Shown here in pieces: positions 47,367 to 55,851 of a stretch of DNA of 64,000 nucleotides. The stretch lies in contig JADJCU010000007.1 in NCBI GenBank assembly GCA_016703065.1, positions 174,715 to 238,714 of the forward strand. Direction: 5' to 3'. The stretch comes from a bacterium. GTDB taxonomy: Bacteria > Electryoneota > RPQS01. How positions within the stretch are numbered: the stretch's first letter is position 1; every line of letters begins with the position of its first letter. A program made the translations under genes and the position numbers. Below the pieces are notes generated by a model. That model was not told the origin of the DNA. It did no database searches and saw only the letters and a program-made list of their open reading frames with translations.

Positions 47367-47930
47367 TTGATTGAAGCGGCGAAACAGGAGCTCATTCGGG
47401 CCGCGCAAGTGCTCGCTGCAGCAGGGTGTCTCCCGGCGACTGATGGCAATTTCTCGATTCGGCTGGACAACAACCGTGCACTAATAACCAAGCGCGGCGT
47501 AGAAAAGCGCAACCTTCGCGTCGACGACTTCACAGTCGCCCACTTGACTGATGAGCAACCGCGCGAAGCCTCGACAGAATGGCAGCTGCATCGCTGTCTG
47601 TACGTCGCGCGCTCCGAAGTAAACGCGATTATGCACGTACACGCACCGCACCTCGGTGCGTTCGCGGCCCTGGGCAAGTTGCCTGACATAAACCTCTTGA
47701 TTGAAGCAGAAATGATGCTCGGCGGGATGGCGCTTGTGCCCTATGTTGAACCGGGGACTTCGGCCTTGGGCGAGGCTGCGGTCACTCACGGCGCTGCGTC
47801 AGGCGTGTTGGTTCTTGCGCGGCACGGCATCGTTTCCGTCGGCTCATCGGTCCGCGAAGCTGTGCACCGTATGGAACGCGCCGAGTTTCTGGCCCGGGTC
47901 GAGCTTGGAGCCCGGCTACTCGCACGCTGA
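47367..47930 (+). CDS. Class II aldolase/adducin-family protein
   Basis: This 187-residue protein has the class II aldolase fold: TDGNFSIRLDNN near the N-terminus, the zinc-binding HVHAPH, the acidic residue in EAEMMLGG, and LARHGIVSVG with the third histidine. Relatives act on L-fuculose-phosphate, ribulose-phosphate or methylthioribulose-phosphate; the substrate here is unclear. The start is TTG 47367, four bases after serS. It overlaps tsaD by one base. Confidence 0.82.
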   Translation: MIEAAKQELIRAAQVLAAAGCLPATDGNFSIRLDNNRALITKRGVEKRNLRVDDFTVAHLTDEQPREASTEWQLHRCLYVARSEVNAIMHVHAPHLGAFAALGKLPDINLLIEAEMMLGGMALVPYVEPGTSALGEAAVTHGAASGVLVLARHGIVSVGSSVREAVHRMERAEFLARVELGARLLAR

Positions 47931-48955
47931 TGCGCATCCTGGCAATTGAATCAAGCTGTGACGAGAACTCTGCCGCCGTTCTTGCAGATGGTGCTGTTTG
48001 TTCGCTCGTGACTGTAACTCAAAAAGTGCATCAGGCGTGGGGAGGAGTAGTGCCCGAGCTGGCCGGCCGTTCACACCTTGAGCTGCAAGACAACGTCGTC
48101 GCTCAAGCCCTTTCAAGAGCTGGCATTGGGCTCGACGGTATTCAGCTGATTGCCGCGACATGCGGCCCCGGATTGGTTGGATCGCTGCTCGTCGGTTATT
48201 ACTTCGGCGCTGCTGTGGCCGCCGCCCGCAATCTGCCCTTTGTTCCGGTGCACCACATGGAAGCGCATCTCTGGTCACCGGAGTTGGATCGAACCGAACC
48301 GCTGCCCTTGCCGATGCTCGTCTTGCTGGTCAGTGGCGGGCACACACAGCTTGTGCATGTCCGCGCTTTTCGAGATTACGGTATCCTTGGGAGTACGCGA
48401 GATGATGCGCTTGGCGAAGCATATGATAAAGTTGGCAAGCTGGTCGGATTGGAGTTTCCCGCAGGAGCGCAGATCGACAAGTTGGCCGCGACCGGAAACC
48501 CGAACGCCGTCGCTTTTCCGGTCGCCATGAGGGATGCCTCGCTTGATTTCAGCTACTCCGGATTAAAGACTGCGGTGGCCAACAAAGTCCGGCTAGAACC
48601 CGACTGGGTGTCCCCAGATCGATTGCCCGGTTTGCTTGCATCGTTTCAATCAGCCGCTATTCAGTCCGCACTCGAGAAGGTTGCACTCGCTCTGCAGCGC
48701 AACCCTGTGAAGTCACTGGCTGCGGCCGGTGGAGTTGCCGCAAATTCGCTCTTGCGGACAGGATTATCTCACATTGCGGCAGAGCACAGGATTCCGCTGG
48801 CGGTTCCCGCGCTGAAATACTGCGCTGACAACGCCGCGATGGTTGGCTATGTTGCGCATAAGCACAGCGCTCTTCAGTCCTCTGTCGAATCGTATTCAGT
48901 CAGGCCGCGCTGGCCTCTATCGGAATTGGGACCCGCGTCATCGAGCCGTCATTGA
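47930..48955 (+). CDS. tsaD: tRNA N6-threonylcarbamoyladenosine transferase subunit TsaD
   Basis: TsaD transfers the threonylcarbamoyl group to A37 of ANN-decoding tRNAs. The 341-residue ASKHA-fold protein has LAIESSCDENSAAVL, PELAGRSH, the iron-binding HHMEAH, LLVSGGHTQLV and DFSYSGLKTAV. TsaC is encoded elsewhere in the window at 33828. It overlaps both neighbours by one to four bases. Confidence 0.95.
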   Translation: MRILAIESSCDENSAAVLADGAVCSLVTVTQKVHQAWGGVVPELAGRSHLELQDNVVAQALSRAGIGLDGIQLIAATCGPGLVGSLLVGYYFGAAVAAARNLPFVPVHHMEAHLWSPELDRTEPLPLPMLVLLVSGGHTQLVHVRAFRDYGILGSTRDDALGEAYDKVGKLVGLEFPAGAQIDKLAATGNPNAVAFPVAMRDASLDFSYSGLKTAVANKVRLEPDWVSPDRLPGLLASFQSAAIQSALEKVALALQRNPVKSLAAAGGVAANSLLRTGLSHIAAEHRIPLAVPALKYCADNAAMVGYVAHKHSALQSSVESYSVRPRWPLSELGPASSSRH

Positions 48956-51117
48956 TATTCTCATCTAATCTGTTGGTAATTCAGGCCTTGACGTTTGCGG
49001 CACCGCTTCTGGTCATTGTAGGCGTAGCACTCATTCTGGTCGGTCTTGCCTTCGTCGTCTACCGGCAGACCTTACCGCCCGTTTCGACTTTGCGGCGCAG
49101 GCTGCTCGCTGTCTTGCGTGCAGTCTCGCTCGTGACCATTCTCTTTCTACTCTTTGAACCTGTTCTAAGCTGGCTTGACCGCAGCGACGAGCGGGCGAAG
49201 TTGCTTTTGTTGGTTGACCGATCGGCTTCGATGTCTCTCGCTGATCAGGGCACGGTGCGTGATTCGCTTGTAAGACAATTTCTCTCGCGCGCTGAGTTCA
49301 AACAACTCACCGAGTCAGATCAACTCCGCCCTTTCTCGTTTGGCGACACCGCCTATTCCGGTTCGCTCGATTCGGTCATCAACATGGCCCCGACGATGGT
49401 CGGCTCAGACCCCGCCGGAGCCTGGCAAGCGGCTCTGGCCGCGCGCAGCAGCGAAGATGTCGGTGCAATAGTAGTCGTGACTGACGGCGCACACAATGCT
49501 GGTCCGACTCCGGATCGCGTTGCAGCTACGTCGCGGATCCTGATCTTCACGGTTGGGGTAGGAGATACGTCGCTTCGCCGTGATGCGCTAATCGCCGATC
49601 TCTTCACAAATGACATCGCCTATCAAGGGTCAGAAGTCCCTGTGAAGGTGAGTCCGGGCATCGGCATCGCTGGTCAAACATCGCGACTTCGCATCAGCGA
49701 TTCACAGGGCCGTACGCTCGTCGACGAGCTCGTGGAGTTTCGCGGTACGCTCTTCGAGAAAACCATTGACGCGAAATTCCTCGCCGACAACTCCGGTGAC
49801 TTTCGCATCACCGCCGCTCTCGATTCAATAACTGAGGGGATAACTCAGGATAACAACCGCCGCTCGCGAATAATTCGCGTGCTCAACTCGAAGTTTCAGG
49901 TTGTCCTGCTGGCCGGCTCTCCGGCGGCGGACGTCACCTTTCTTCGACAGGCCCTGAGCCGCGACACTACACTTGAAGTGACCGCACTTGTAGAGACGCG
50001 CGCAGGCATCGTAAGTGGTGGTCGTAACTCGGCCGAGGCGATAGAGCGAGCTGAGCTCTTTGTCTTTGTAAACTACCCTTCGTCGTCTTCGAACGCCGCG
50101 CTCTGGCAATCAGTTGCCGAACGGATCGAGCAGGTTGGTGTGCCGCTGCTCTATCAGCATGGACCAAACGTATCGTTGACGATGCTGAATCGCATCGCCG
50201 ATCGCTTGCCCGTCGCGTTTGAACCGCAGCCGTCCCCCACTCGCGTACCCTTGCGCGACGCACGATCGCACCCTGCTCTCAGTTCACGTGAGCAACTTCC
50301 CGCTCCCTCGGCCGACCTGCCACCGACTATGGGCGCAGTCGGCAAAGTGACCGCGAAAACATCAGGCGTGATTGTCTCAAATTATGTACCCGAGGATAAC
50401 GCCTGGGCTTCCCGGCGGTCCAGCGGTCGTATTGGCGGACATGAATCGCCGCCGCACCGCCGTGCTGACCGTATACGGACGTTTAGATGGGAACTCGGCC
50501 TTGCCAAGAGTGCTAACGGCGCGGATTTCTATGTCGACCTCATCGGACGTCTGAGTTCCTGGCTGCTCGCCCCCGCCGACGAGAAGCGAGTCAAGATAAC
50601 AACAGATCGGAAAGTCTATAGTGAAGGCGAGTCCGTGCATTTTCAAGGACAGGTCTATGGCGCAGACCTTGCTCCCGCTGATGATGCTACTGTGCTCGTA
50701 GAGATTTCTATTGCCGATAGAAGAGAGCGAATCTCGCTGGTCAGCCGCGGCAACGGCTTGTACGATGGAGATTTCACTCCATGGAGTTCGGGAGATTACA
50801 GCTTCGCGGGTTTCGCCGTTGTCCGCGGAGACACGTTAGGAAAAGACAACGGCTCGCTGGTAGTTGAAGCCTTTAATCTGGAATGGATAGATTCGCGCGC
50901 GCGTTTTGACCTGTTACAAGCCGTGTCGGCGAATTCCGGAGGGAAATTTGTTTCGGTGGACCGTCCTGACTCTCTGTTTGCAAATCTGAATTTGCAAACG
51001 AAGAACGTAGAGAGTGCCCGCGAAATTCCCCTCTGGAATCGCCCTCTGATCCTGTGGTTCCTGATCGGCTTCCTGGCGATTGAATGGCTGCTTCGAAAAC
51101 GAAGTGGCATGCTCTAA
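48952..51117 (+). CDS. Large VWA-like membrane protein, with a locally shifted segment
   Basis: This 721-residue protein has two N-terminal membrane helices (to about residue 65), a VWA-like domain with LLVDRSASMSLAD (DxSxS) and VVTDGAHNAG, a long extracytoplasmic beta-rich region, and one C-terminal helix (LILWFLIGFLAIEWLLR). Between 50405 and 50484 the frame reads oddly (SRRSSGRIGGHES). Another frame there reads LPGGPAVVLADMNRRRTAVLTVY, and one base too many at GGG 50405-50407 plus one missing at TTT 50482-50484 would restore it. The layout resembles VWA/GATase-like membrane proteins of Bacteroidota-like bacteria. TTG 48952 overlaps tsaD. Confidence 0.72.
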   Translation: MIFSSNLLVIQALTFAAPLLVIVGVALILVGLAFVVYRQTLPPVSTLRRRLLAVLRAVSLVTILFLLFEPVLSWLDRSDERAKLLLLVDRSASMSLADQGTVRDSLVRQFLSRAEFKQLTESDQLRPFSFGDTAYSGSLDSVINMAPTMVGSDPAGAWQAALAARSSEDVGAIVVVTDGAHNAGPTPDRVAATSRILIFTVGVGDTSLRRDALIADLFTNDIAYQGSEVPVKVSPGIGIAGQTSRLRISDSQGRTLVDELVEFRGTLFEKTIDAKFLADNSGDFRITAALDSITEGITQDNNRRSRIIRVLNSKFQVVLLAGSPAADVTFLRQALSRDTTLEVTALVETRAGIVSGGRNSAEAIERAELFVFVNYPSSSSNAALWQSVAERIEQVGVPLLYQHGPNVSLTMLNRIADRLPVAFEPQPSPTRVPLRDARSHPALSSREQLPAPSADLPPTMGAVGKVTAKTSGVIVSNYVPEDNAWASRRSSGRIGGHESPPHRRADRIRTFRWELGLAKSANGADFYVDLIGRLSSWLLAPADEKRVKITTDRKVYSEGESVHFQGQVYGADLAPADDATVLVEISIADRRERISLVSRGNGLYDGDFTPWSSGDYSFAGFAVVRGDTLGKDNGSLVVEAFNLEWIDSRARFDLLQAVSANSGGKFVSVDRPDSLFANLNLQTKNVESAREIPLWNRPLILWFLIGFLAIEWLLRKRSGML

Positions 51118-51125
51118 AGATACAT

Positions 51126-52667
51126 ATGAAGAACAACACGGAAGAACTCAAGAAATTTCGCAAGCTTGCCAAGCTCGGCGGCGGCGAAAAGCGCATCGAG
51201 GCGCAGCACAAAAAAGGCAAGATGACCGCGCGTGAGCGCCTCGACATCCTGCTCGATCCAGGTTCATTTACCGAAGTCGACGCGCTGGTCGTGCACCGGT
51301 CGTCAATGTTCGGTCTCGATCAGCAAAAGGTCCATGGCGACGGAGTCGTTACTGGACACGGCCGCATCGACGGCCGTACGGTCTTCGTTTTCGCGCAGGA
51401 TTTCACGGTGCTCGGCGGATCGCTCGCCGAAGGGCACGGTAAGAAGATTTGCAAGATCATGGACCTTGCAATGAAAGTCGGTGCCCCTGTTATTGGACTG
51501 AATGACTCTGGCGGCGCGCGTGTGCAGGAAGGCGTGGTCTCGCTTGGAGCTTATGCAGACATCTTTTTGCGCAATACACTCGCGTCGGGCGTGGTTCCGC
51601 AGATATCTGCCATCATGGGCCCGTGCGCCGGCGGCGCGGTTTATAGTCCGGCTATCACCGACTTCACGCTGATGGTCGAGGGTACGAGCAACATGTTTGT
51701 CACTGGTCCCAAAGTTGTGAAGACCGTAACTCACGAAGACATCTCCAGCGAAGATCTCGGTGGCGCGTTGACGCACGCGACGAAGTCCGGTGTCGCGCAC
51801 TTCACTCACCCGAATGAAGCGCACTGCATTCTGACGATTCGCAAACTGCTGAGCTACATGCCGCAGAACAACCGCGAGGACCCGCCGCGTCAGGCTCCGC
51901 CACAGCAGCCGATGACGGACGATTCGCTGAATTCGATCATTCCGCCTGAAGCTCTGAAGCCCTATGACATCAAGGAAGTCATTCGCCGCGTCGTCGACAC
52001 GGACACCTTCCTCGAGGTACATTCTAATTTCGCAGAAAACATCGTAGTTGGTTTCGCAAACTTCGCCGGTCGTCCGGTTGGTATTGTCGCGAATCAGCCT
52101 GCGGTCTTGGCGGGCGTGCTCGACATCAATTCGTCGCGTAAGGGTGCCCGATTCGTGCGCTTCTGTGATGCGTTTAACATCCCGATCGTTACTTTTGTCG
52201 ACGTGCCCGGCTTCCTTCCCGGCACCGAGCAGGAGTGGAACGGCATCATCACCAATGGCGCGAAGCTACTCTACGCCTATTGCGAAGCGACCGTGCCGAA
52301 GATCACCGTCATCACCCGCAAGGCTTACGGCGGCGCCTATGACGTTATGAGCTCGAAGCACATTCGCGGCGATTTGAACTTTGCGTGGCCGACATCGGAA
52401 ATCGCCGTCATGGGCGCGCAAGGCGCGGTCGAGATCATTTTCTCGAAGGAGATTCAGGCGGCATCGGATCCGGATAGCGCCAAGAAGAAATTCGTGGACG
52501 AATACACCGACCTGTTTGCCAATCCGTTTGAAGCCGCCTCGTTCGGCTACATCGATGAGGTCATTGACCCGAGCGAAACACGTGCCCGCGTCATCAGCGG
52601 TCTCGAGCTACTCGAAAACAAGGTCGACACGAATCCGCGTAAGAAGCACGGCAACATACCGCTGTAA
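51126..52667 (+). CDS. Acyl-CoA carboxylase carboxyltransferase (PccB/MmdA type)
   Basis: From ATG 51126 this 513-residue protein begins with a basic, helical stretch, then KMTARERLDILLDPGSF, GGSLAEGHGKKI, NDSGGARVQEGV, GPCAGGAVYSPA and FVDVPGFLPGTEQE, the two crotonase-like halves of propionyl/methylmalonyl-CoA carboxyltransferases. It would work with the biotin carboxylase and BCCP encoded at 18.8-20.8 kb. An upstream ATG at 51084 lies within the preceding gene and is unlikely. A methylmalonyl-CoA decarboxylase role cannot be excluded. Confidence 0.92.
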   Translation: MKNNTEELKKFRKLAKLGGGEKRIEAQHKKGKMTARERLDILLDPGSFTEVDALVVHRSSMFGLDQQKVHGDGVVTGHGRIDGRTVFVFAQDFTVLGGSLAEGHGKKICKIMDLAMKVGAPVIGLNDSGGARVQEGVVSLGAYADIFLRNTLASGVVPQISAIMGPCAGGAVYSPAITDFTLMVEGTSNMFVTGPKVVKTVTHEDISSEDLGGALTHATKSGVAHFTHPNEAHCILTIRKLLSYMPQNNREDPPRQAPPQQPMTDDSLNSIIPPEALKPYDIKEVIRRVVDTDTFLEVHSNFAENIVVGFANFAGRPVGIVANQPAVLAGVLDINSSRKGARFVRFCDAFNIPIVTFVDVPGFLPGTEQEWNGIITNGAKLLYAYCEATVPKITVITRKAYGGAYDVMSSKHIRGDLNFAWPTSEIAVMGAQGAVEIIFSKEIQAASDPDSAKKKFVDEYTDLFANPFEAASFGYIDEVIDPSETRARVISGLELLENKVDTNPRKKHGNIPL

Positions 52668-52730
52668 GTCGAGACGCCGGTCGATTGTTTGGCTTGATCC
52701 GTGTTTCATTTCTACTCACATTTATCCTCT

Positions 52731-53200
52731 ATGGCCCGAATTCTCGTCATCGACGACGACCGCGACTACCGTGTGATCCTGCGTGAATTCATCGAAGCGC
52801 GGGTCACACGGTGCTCGAGGCCGAGTCCGCCCGCGAGGGCACGGACATCTTCTTGAAAGAGAAGATTGACCTCGTCGTCTCGGATTTCATGATGCCGGAG
52901 AAATCGGGAATGGAGTTACTCTTGGAGCTAAAGGCAATTCATCCGAAAGTGCTGTTCATCATGGTGACGGGTTTCGCCACCCTGGAGACGGCAAAAGAGG
53001 CGATTCGCCTTGGTGCTTACGATATTTTGCAGAAGCCGGTCGAAATGCCGCAGTTGACCGCAGTCATGCAGCGCGCGCTATCGACGATCGAGTTGCAGTC
53101 ACATTTGTCGACCGTTCGCGGCATGAACTACGCACTATTGCTTTCGATACCGGCTTGGTTGGGCATTGGCTATCTTCTGTTTCGCTTCCTTGGACGGTGA
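52731..53200 (+). CDS. Receiver-domain protein with C-terminal membrane helix, frame broken
   Basis: ATG 52731 opens ARILVIDDDRDYRVILREF, the start of a CheY-like receiver. A base is missing near 52797-52803; the next frame continues GHTVLEAESAREG, VVSDFMMPEKSG (phospho-acceptor Asp), VTGFATLETAKEA and ILQKPVEM (conserved Lys). The corrected protein has about 156 residues. After the receiver, a basic/amphipathic link leads to a hydrophobic end (YALLLSIPAWLGIGYLLFRFLGR), a likely membrane helix. No DNA-binding or enzyme output domain is present, and no histidine kinase lies nearby. Confidence 0.78.
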
Positions 53201-53221
53201 ACTTTGACAGCAGGAGGGATG

Positions 53222-53665
53222 ATGAACACACGCAGGACATTCGCACTTGCTCCGCTCTGCCTACTCGGCCTACTCCTCCTATTTGCCGCTTGCAAGGACA
53301 AGAAGATCGTCGGCCCGGACGATCCGCCTGCGGGCACATACAGATTGACCATGGCCGCCAACGACACGTTTCACTATTTCGTCGACAATCAGAACCTCGT
53401 TACGATTCGCGTAACGCAGGGCAACACGATGCCTACCGGCGTACGCATCCTCTACCGCACCGACTCTAATGTCGGCTATATTGACGACAACGGTCAGACG
53501 ATGTTTGCACAGTCGGACACGATTGCTTTTCCGTGTGGCTCCAATCCGTGCATGGACTATCACTGCGACGATACGTTGGTTTTCAAGGACACGATATTTG
53601 GGTATGCGGTGGTGGCCGAAGAGACTGTGGCAACGGCCAGCGTCGGCTTCTTTGTGAAGCCATAG
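53222..53665 (+). CDS. Hypothetical small lipoprotein
   Basis: This protein of 147 residues has a lipoprotein signal (LCLLGLLLLFAAC) and a beta-rich mature part of about 120 residues with four cysteines (two in PCGSNPCMDYHCDD), which suggests disulfides in the periplasm or at the surface. A strong AGGAGG at 53212-53217 suits ATG 53222 better than ATG 53219. A terminator follows. I do not recognise a family. Confidence 0.72.
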   Translation: MNTRRTFALAPLCLLGLLLLFAACKDKKIVGPDDPPAGTYRLTMAANDTFHYFVDNQNLVTIRVTQGNTMPTGVRILYRTDSNVGYIDDNGQTMFAQSDTIAFPCGSNPCMDYHCDDTLVFKDTIFGYAVVAEETVATASVGFFVKP

Positions 53666-53686
53666 CAGCGCCACCTCGATACGTTT

Positions 53687-53722
53687 CAGAGGCCGCCCAG
53701 CTTTGGCGGCCTCTGCTGTTTT
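53687..53722 (+). terminator. Rho-independent terminator after the small lipoprotein gene
   Basis: A stem of about 11 bp (CAGAGGCCGCC / GGCGGCCTCTG) is followed by CTGTTTTG. It lies just after the stop at 53665. Confidence 0.82.
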
Positions 53723-53841
53723 GTCCAAGACTTCCAAGGCAATAGTGGAGCCGCAGGCTATAGCGACGGCGCGCCCTCCGTGGTGTGCCCATCCCGCGTG
53801 GATTCGGCCACCGTCGGAATGTCGAAGAAGTGTTTGGCCCC

Positions 53842-53870
53842 TTTCACTTCCAGCCGCAATTCACTATACT
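53842..53870 (+). promoter_or_regulatory. Promoter for the thyX-like gene
   Basis: TTTCAC (53842-53847) and TATACT (53865-53870) are separated by 17 bases, 38 bases upstream of the ATG at 53909, after the preceding terminator. Confidence 0.5.
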
Positions 53871-53908
53871 TAGGGGAATGTCGTCATCCATCGTCTAACT
53901 CACAGAAC

Positions 53909-55438
53909 ATGCCCCCGATCGTTCGTTTAGCCGGCTACAACGTAGACGCCGAACTCCTCTCCGAGACGCTTGATATTCTAAGAGAACTTGACCAGCTCTC
54001 TAAGTCGATGGGCGTCAACCCGTCCGCATCGGACCTTCGGGCGGCTGTCGAGCGCCTTGGTGACGAACTGCGTGCACGGATTGATTTTGAAGCGTTTACG
54101 CCTGAGACGATTTCAGCCGCATACGCCCGGATATCGCGAGATCCGTCGCACGTGACCGAGCTGAGACGGTCCGCGCGGTTCAGCGTGGCTCGCGCGCGCA
54201 AGTCAAACGAGAATATCATCTTCGGCCTCGGTCACGCGTCCGTCGCCGAGCACGCGACGTTTAACTTCGATGTCTCGCACCTGTCCCGCCTCGCGACAGA
54301 GGAGCTGCAGTATCACAGGCTTCAGAGTTTCACCGAGAAGTCTCAGCGATACATTACGTTTGGCGAAGAGTATATTGTCCCACCGGAGCTCGTAGGCACC
54401 GACGTTGAGTCGAAGTTTCGAGATGTCGTGCGCAAACTGTTTGCGACATACACCACGATTCTCGAGACTCTGACTGAATCGAGTCTGCCGGATGATCCTG
54501 GCGCACTCTCGAAGGCCGAGCTGCGTGATCTCGAGAATCGGGCGAAGGAAGACGCGCGCTATCTGCTGCCACTGGCCTGTTCTACGCAGATGGGCATGAC
54601 GCTCAACGCGCGGAATCTCGAACATTTGCTCTGGGAGCTGTCGGATCATCCATTAACAGAAGTACGTGAGCTTGGCCAAGCGATTCATGCTGCTGTAGGC
54701 AAGATGGCACCGTCGCTGGTCAAATACACATCGCGCCGTGAATACCCCCGTGCCAATCGACTCGCATTGCGGGCGCAGTTTGCCGGCAAGCCTGCTCCGG
54801 AGAGTGCGCTGAGCTTTCGCAATGCGCCGCGCGCTGAACTTCTCGATTTTGATCGTGATGCCGAGCACCGGGTTTTAGAGGCCTTTTCCTTTTCGTCTAA
54901 CGGCACAATGACGAAAGCCGACGAAGCCAAACTTTGGCGGCTGATCTTTACGAATCTCGGCCCGCATGATCCCGTGTATCGAGAGTTCGAGGTCGCTCGC
55001 GCTACATTAGCGCTTGAGATGAGTGCGACTTGCTACGCGCAGTTCAAGCGGCACCGTCTGATGACACAGCTCGTGCAATCATACGCCCCCCAGTTCGCGG
55101 CAATTGTTCCGCCTGCAATTGAGGACATCGGACAAGCTGACGTTTTCCGCGCTGCGGTCCGCGATGCTGCCGAGGCAGCCCAAGAGATCGCCAAATCGAG
55201 TCCTGGACTTGAGGCCTACGTCTTGACGAATGCGCATGTTAAACGGGTGATGGTGAGTCTTAATGCACGTGAACTATATCATTTGTGCAGATTGCGTTGT
55301 GACGCGCATGCTCAGTGGGAGATTCAACTTCTTGCTGGGAAGATGCTTGAACTCCTTCAATCTAAATGGCCGAACCTGCTTGCGTTAGCTTGCGGAAAAG
55401 ACAAGTACGACGAGGTCGCAGCTCAGTTTTTCGTCTGA
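53909..55438 (+). CDS. Double-domain FAD-dependent thymidylate synthase (ThyX-like)
   Basis: From ATG 53909 the protein has about 509 residues, twice the length of a usual ThyX. The first half has a motif YHRLQSFTEKS with the RHRX7S spacing but Tyr for the first Arg, followed by QRYITF. The second half has KRHRLMTQLVQS, an exact RHRX7S. ThyX makes dTMP from dUMP with FAD and methylene-tetrahydrofolate. Tandem ThyX proteins are known, but their activity is less certain. A promoter lies upstream and a hairpin downstream; the gene is monocistronic. Confidence 0.82.
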   Translation: MPPIVRLAGYNVDAELLSETLDILRELDQLSKSMGVNPSASDLRAAVERLGDELRARIDFEAFTPETISAAYARISRDPSHVTELRRSARFSVARARKSNENIIFGLGHASVAEHATFNFDVSHLSRLATEELQYHRLQSFTEKSQRYITFGEEYIVPPELVGTDVESKFRDVVRKLFATYTTILETLTESSLPDDPGALSKAELRDLENRAKEDARYLLPLACSTQMGMTLNARNLEHLLWELSDHPLTEVRELGQAIHAAVGKMAPSLVKYTSRREYPRANRLALRAQFAGKPAPESALSFRNAPRAELLDFDRDAEHRVLEAFSFSSNGTMTKADEAKLWRLIFTNLGPHDPVYREFEVARATLALEMSATCYAQFKRHRLMTQLVQSYAPQFAAIVPPAIEDIGQADVFRAAVRDAAEAAQEIAKSSPGLEAYVLTNAHVKRVMVSLNARELYHLCRLRCDAHAQWEIQLLAGKMLELLQSKWPNLLALACGKDKYDEVAAQFFV

Positions 55439-55461
55439 TATGCATGGATTACAGAATGTGA

Positions 55462-55490
55462 AACGCCCAGCCTAAGATAGGCCGGGCGTT
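55462..55490 (+). terminator. Terminator-like hairpin after the thyX-like gene
   Basis: The inverted repeat AACGCCCaGCCT / AGGCcGGGCGTT with a five-base loop ends in a short, poor T tract (CTATTT). It lies 24 bases after the stop. Confidence 0.65.
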
Positions 55491-55851
55491 CTATTTAACT
55501 GAGCGTCAGTTAGGTGTCAGCCACGATCTTGGTGGGTCCCGGGGTATTATACGTAGACCTCCACCGCCCCTGACGCTCTTTTCATGCATCTGCTGCAATC
55601 TGCTCTGCATATTCTGAGATTTGTTATATGCATATCTCGCGCCAAGATCAAAGATGAAGCCGAACAGCCCACTTGACTTATGTATAGTATTGTTTATAAT
55701 TTAGTTAATCTACACTTGAATCATGATATTCAGGCCGATGGCCATAGCCTCTCAAACATAGCACGCAGAATCGTCACTATATACGCAACAATTGCGTATT
55801 GCTTGAACTGTTTTTGCATTCTTTTTTGCACATGGTGCAGTTTCTTGTAGT
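55491..55851. other. Gene-free stretch between convergent genes
   Basis: About 360 bases, AT-rich in the second half, between the thyX-like gene and the end of the FG-GAP gene on the other strand. I see no convincing reading frame, RNA gene or repeat array. A small inverted repeat (GAGAT...ATCTC) near 55617-55639 is too weak to call. Confidence 0.5.

Noticed and set aside
48952..51117. VWA-like gene as a second Bat operon
   Set aside because: It carries VWA motifs but lies alone between tsaD and a carboxyltransferase, and its long extracytoplasmic part differs from BatA and BatB.
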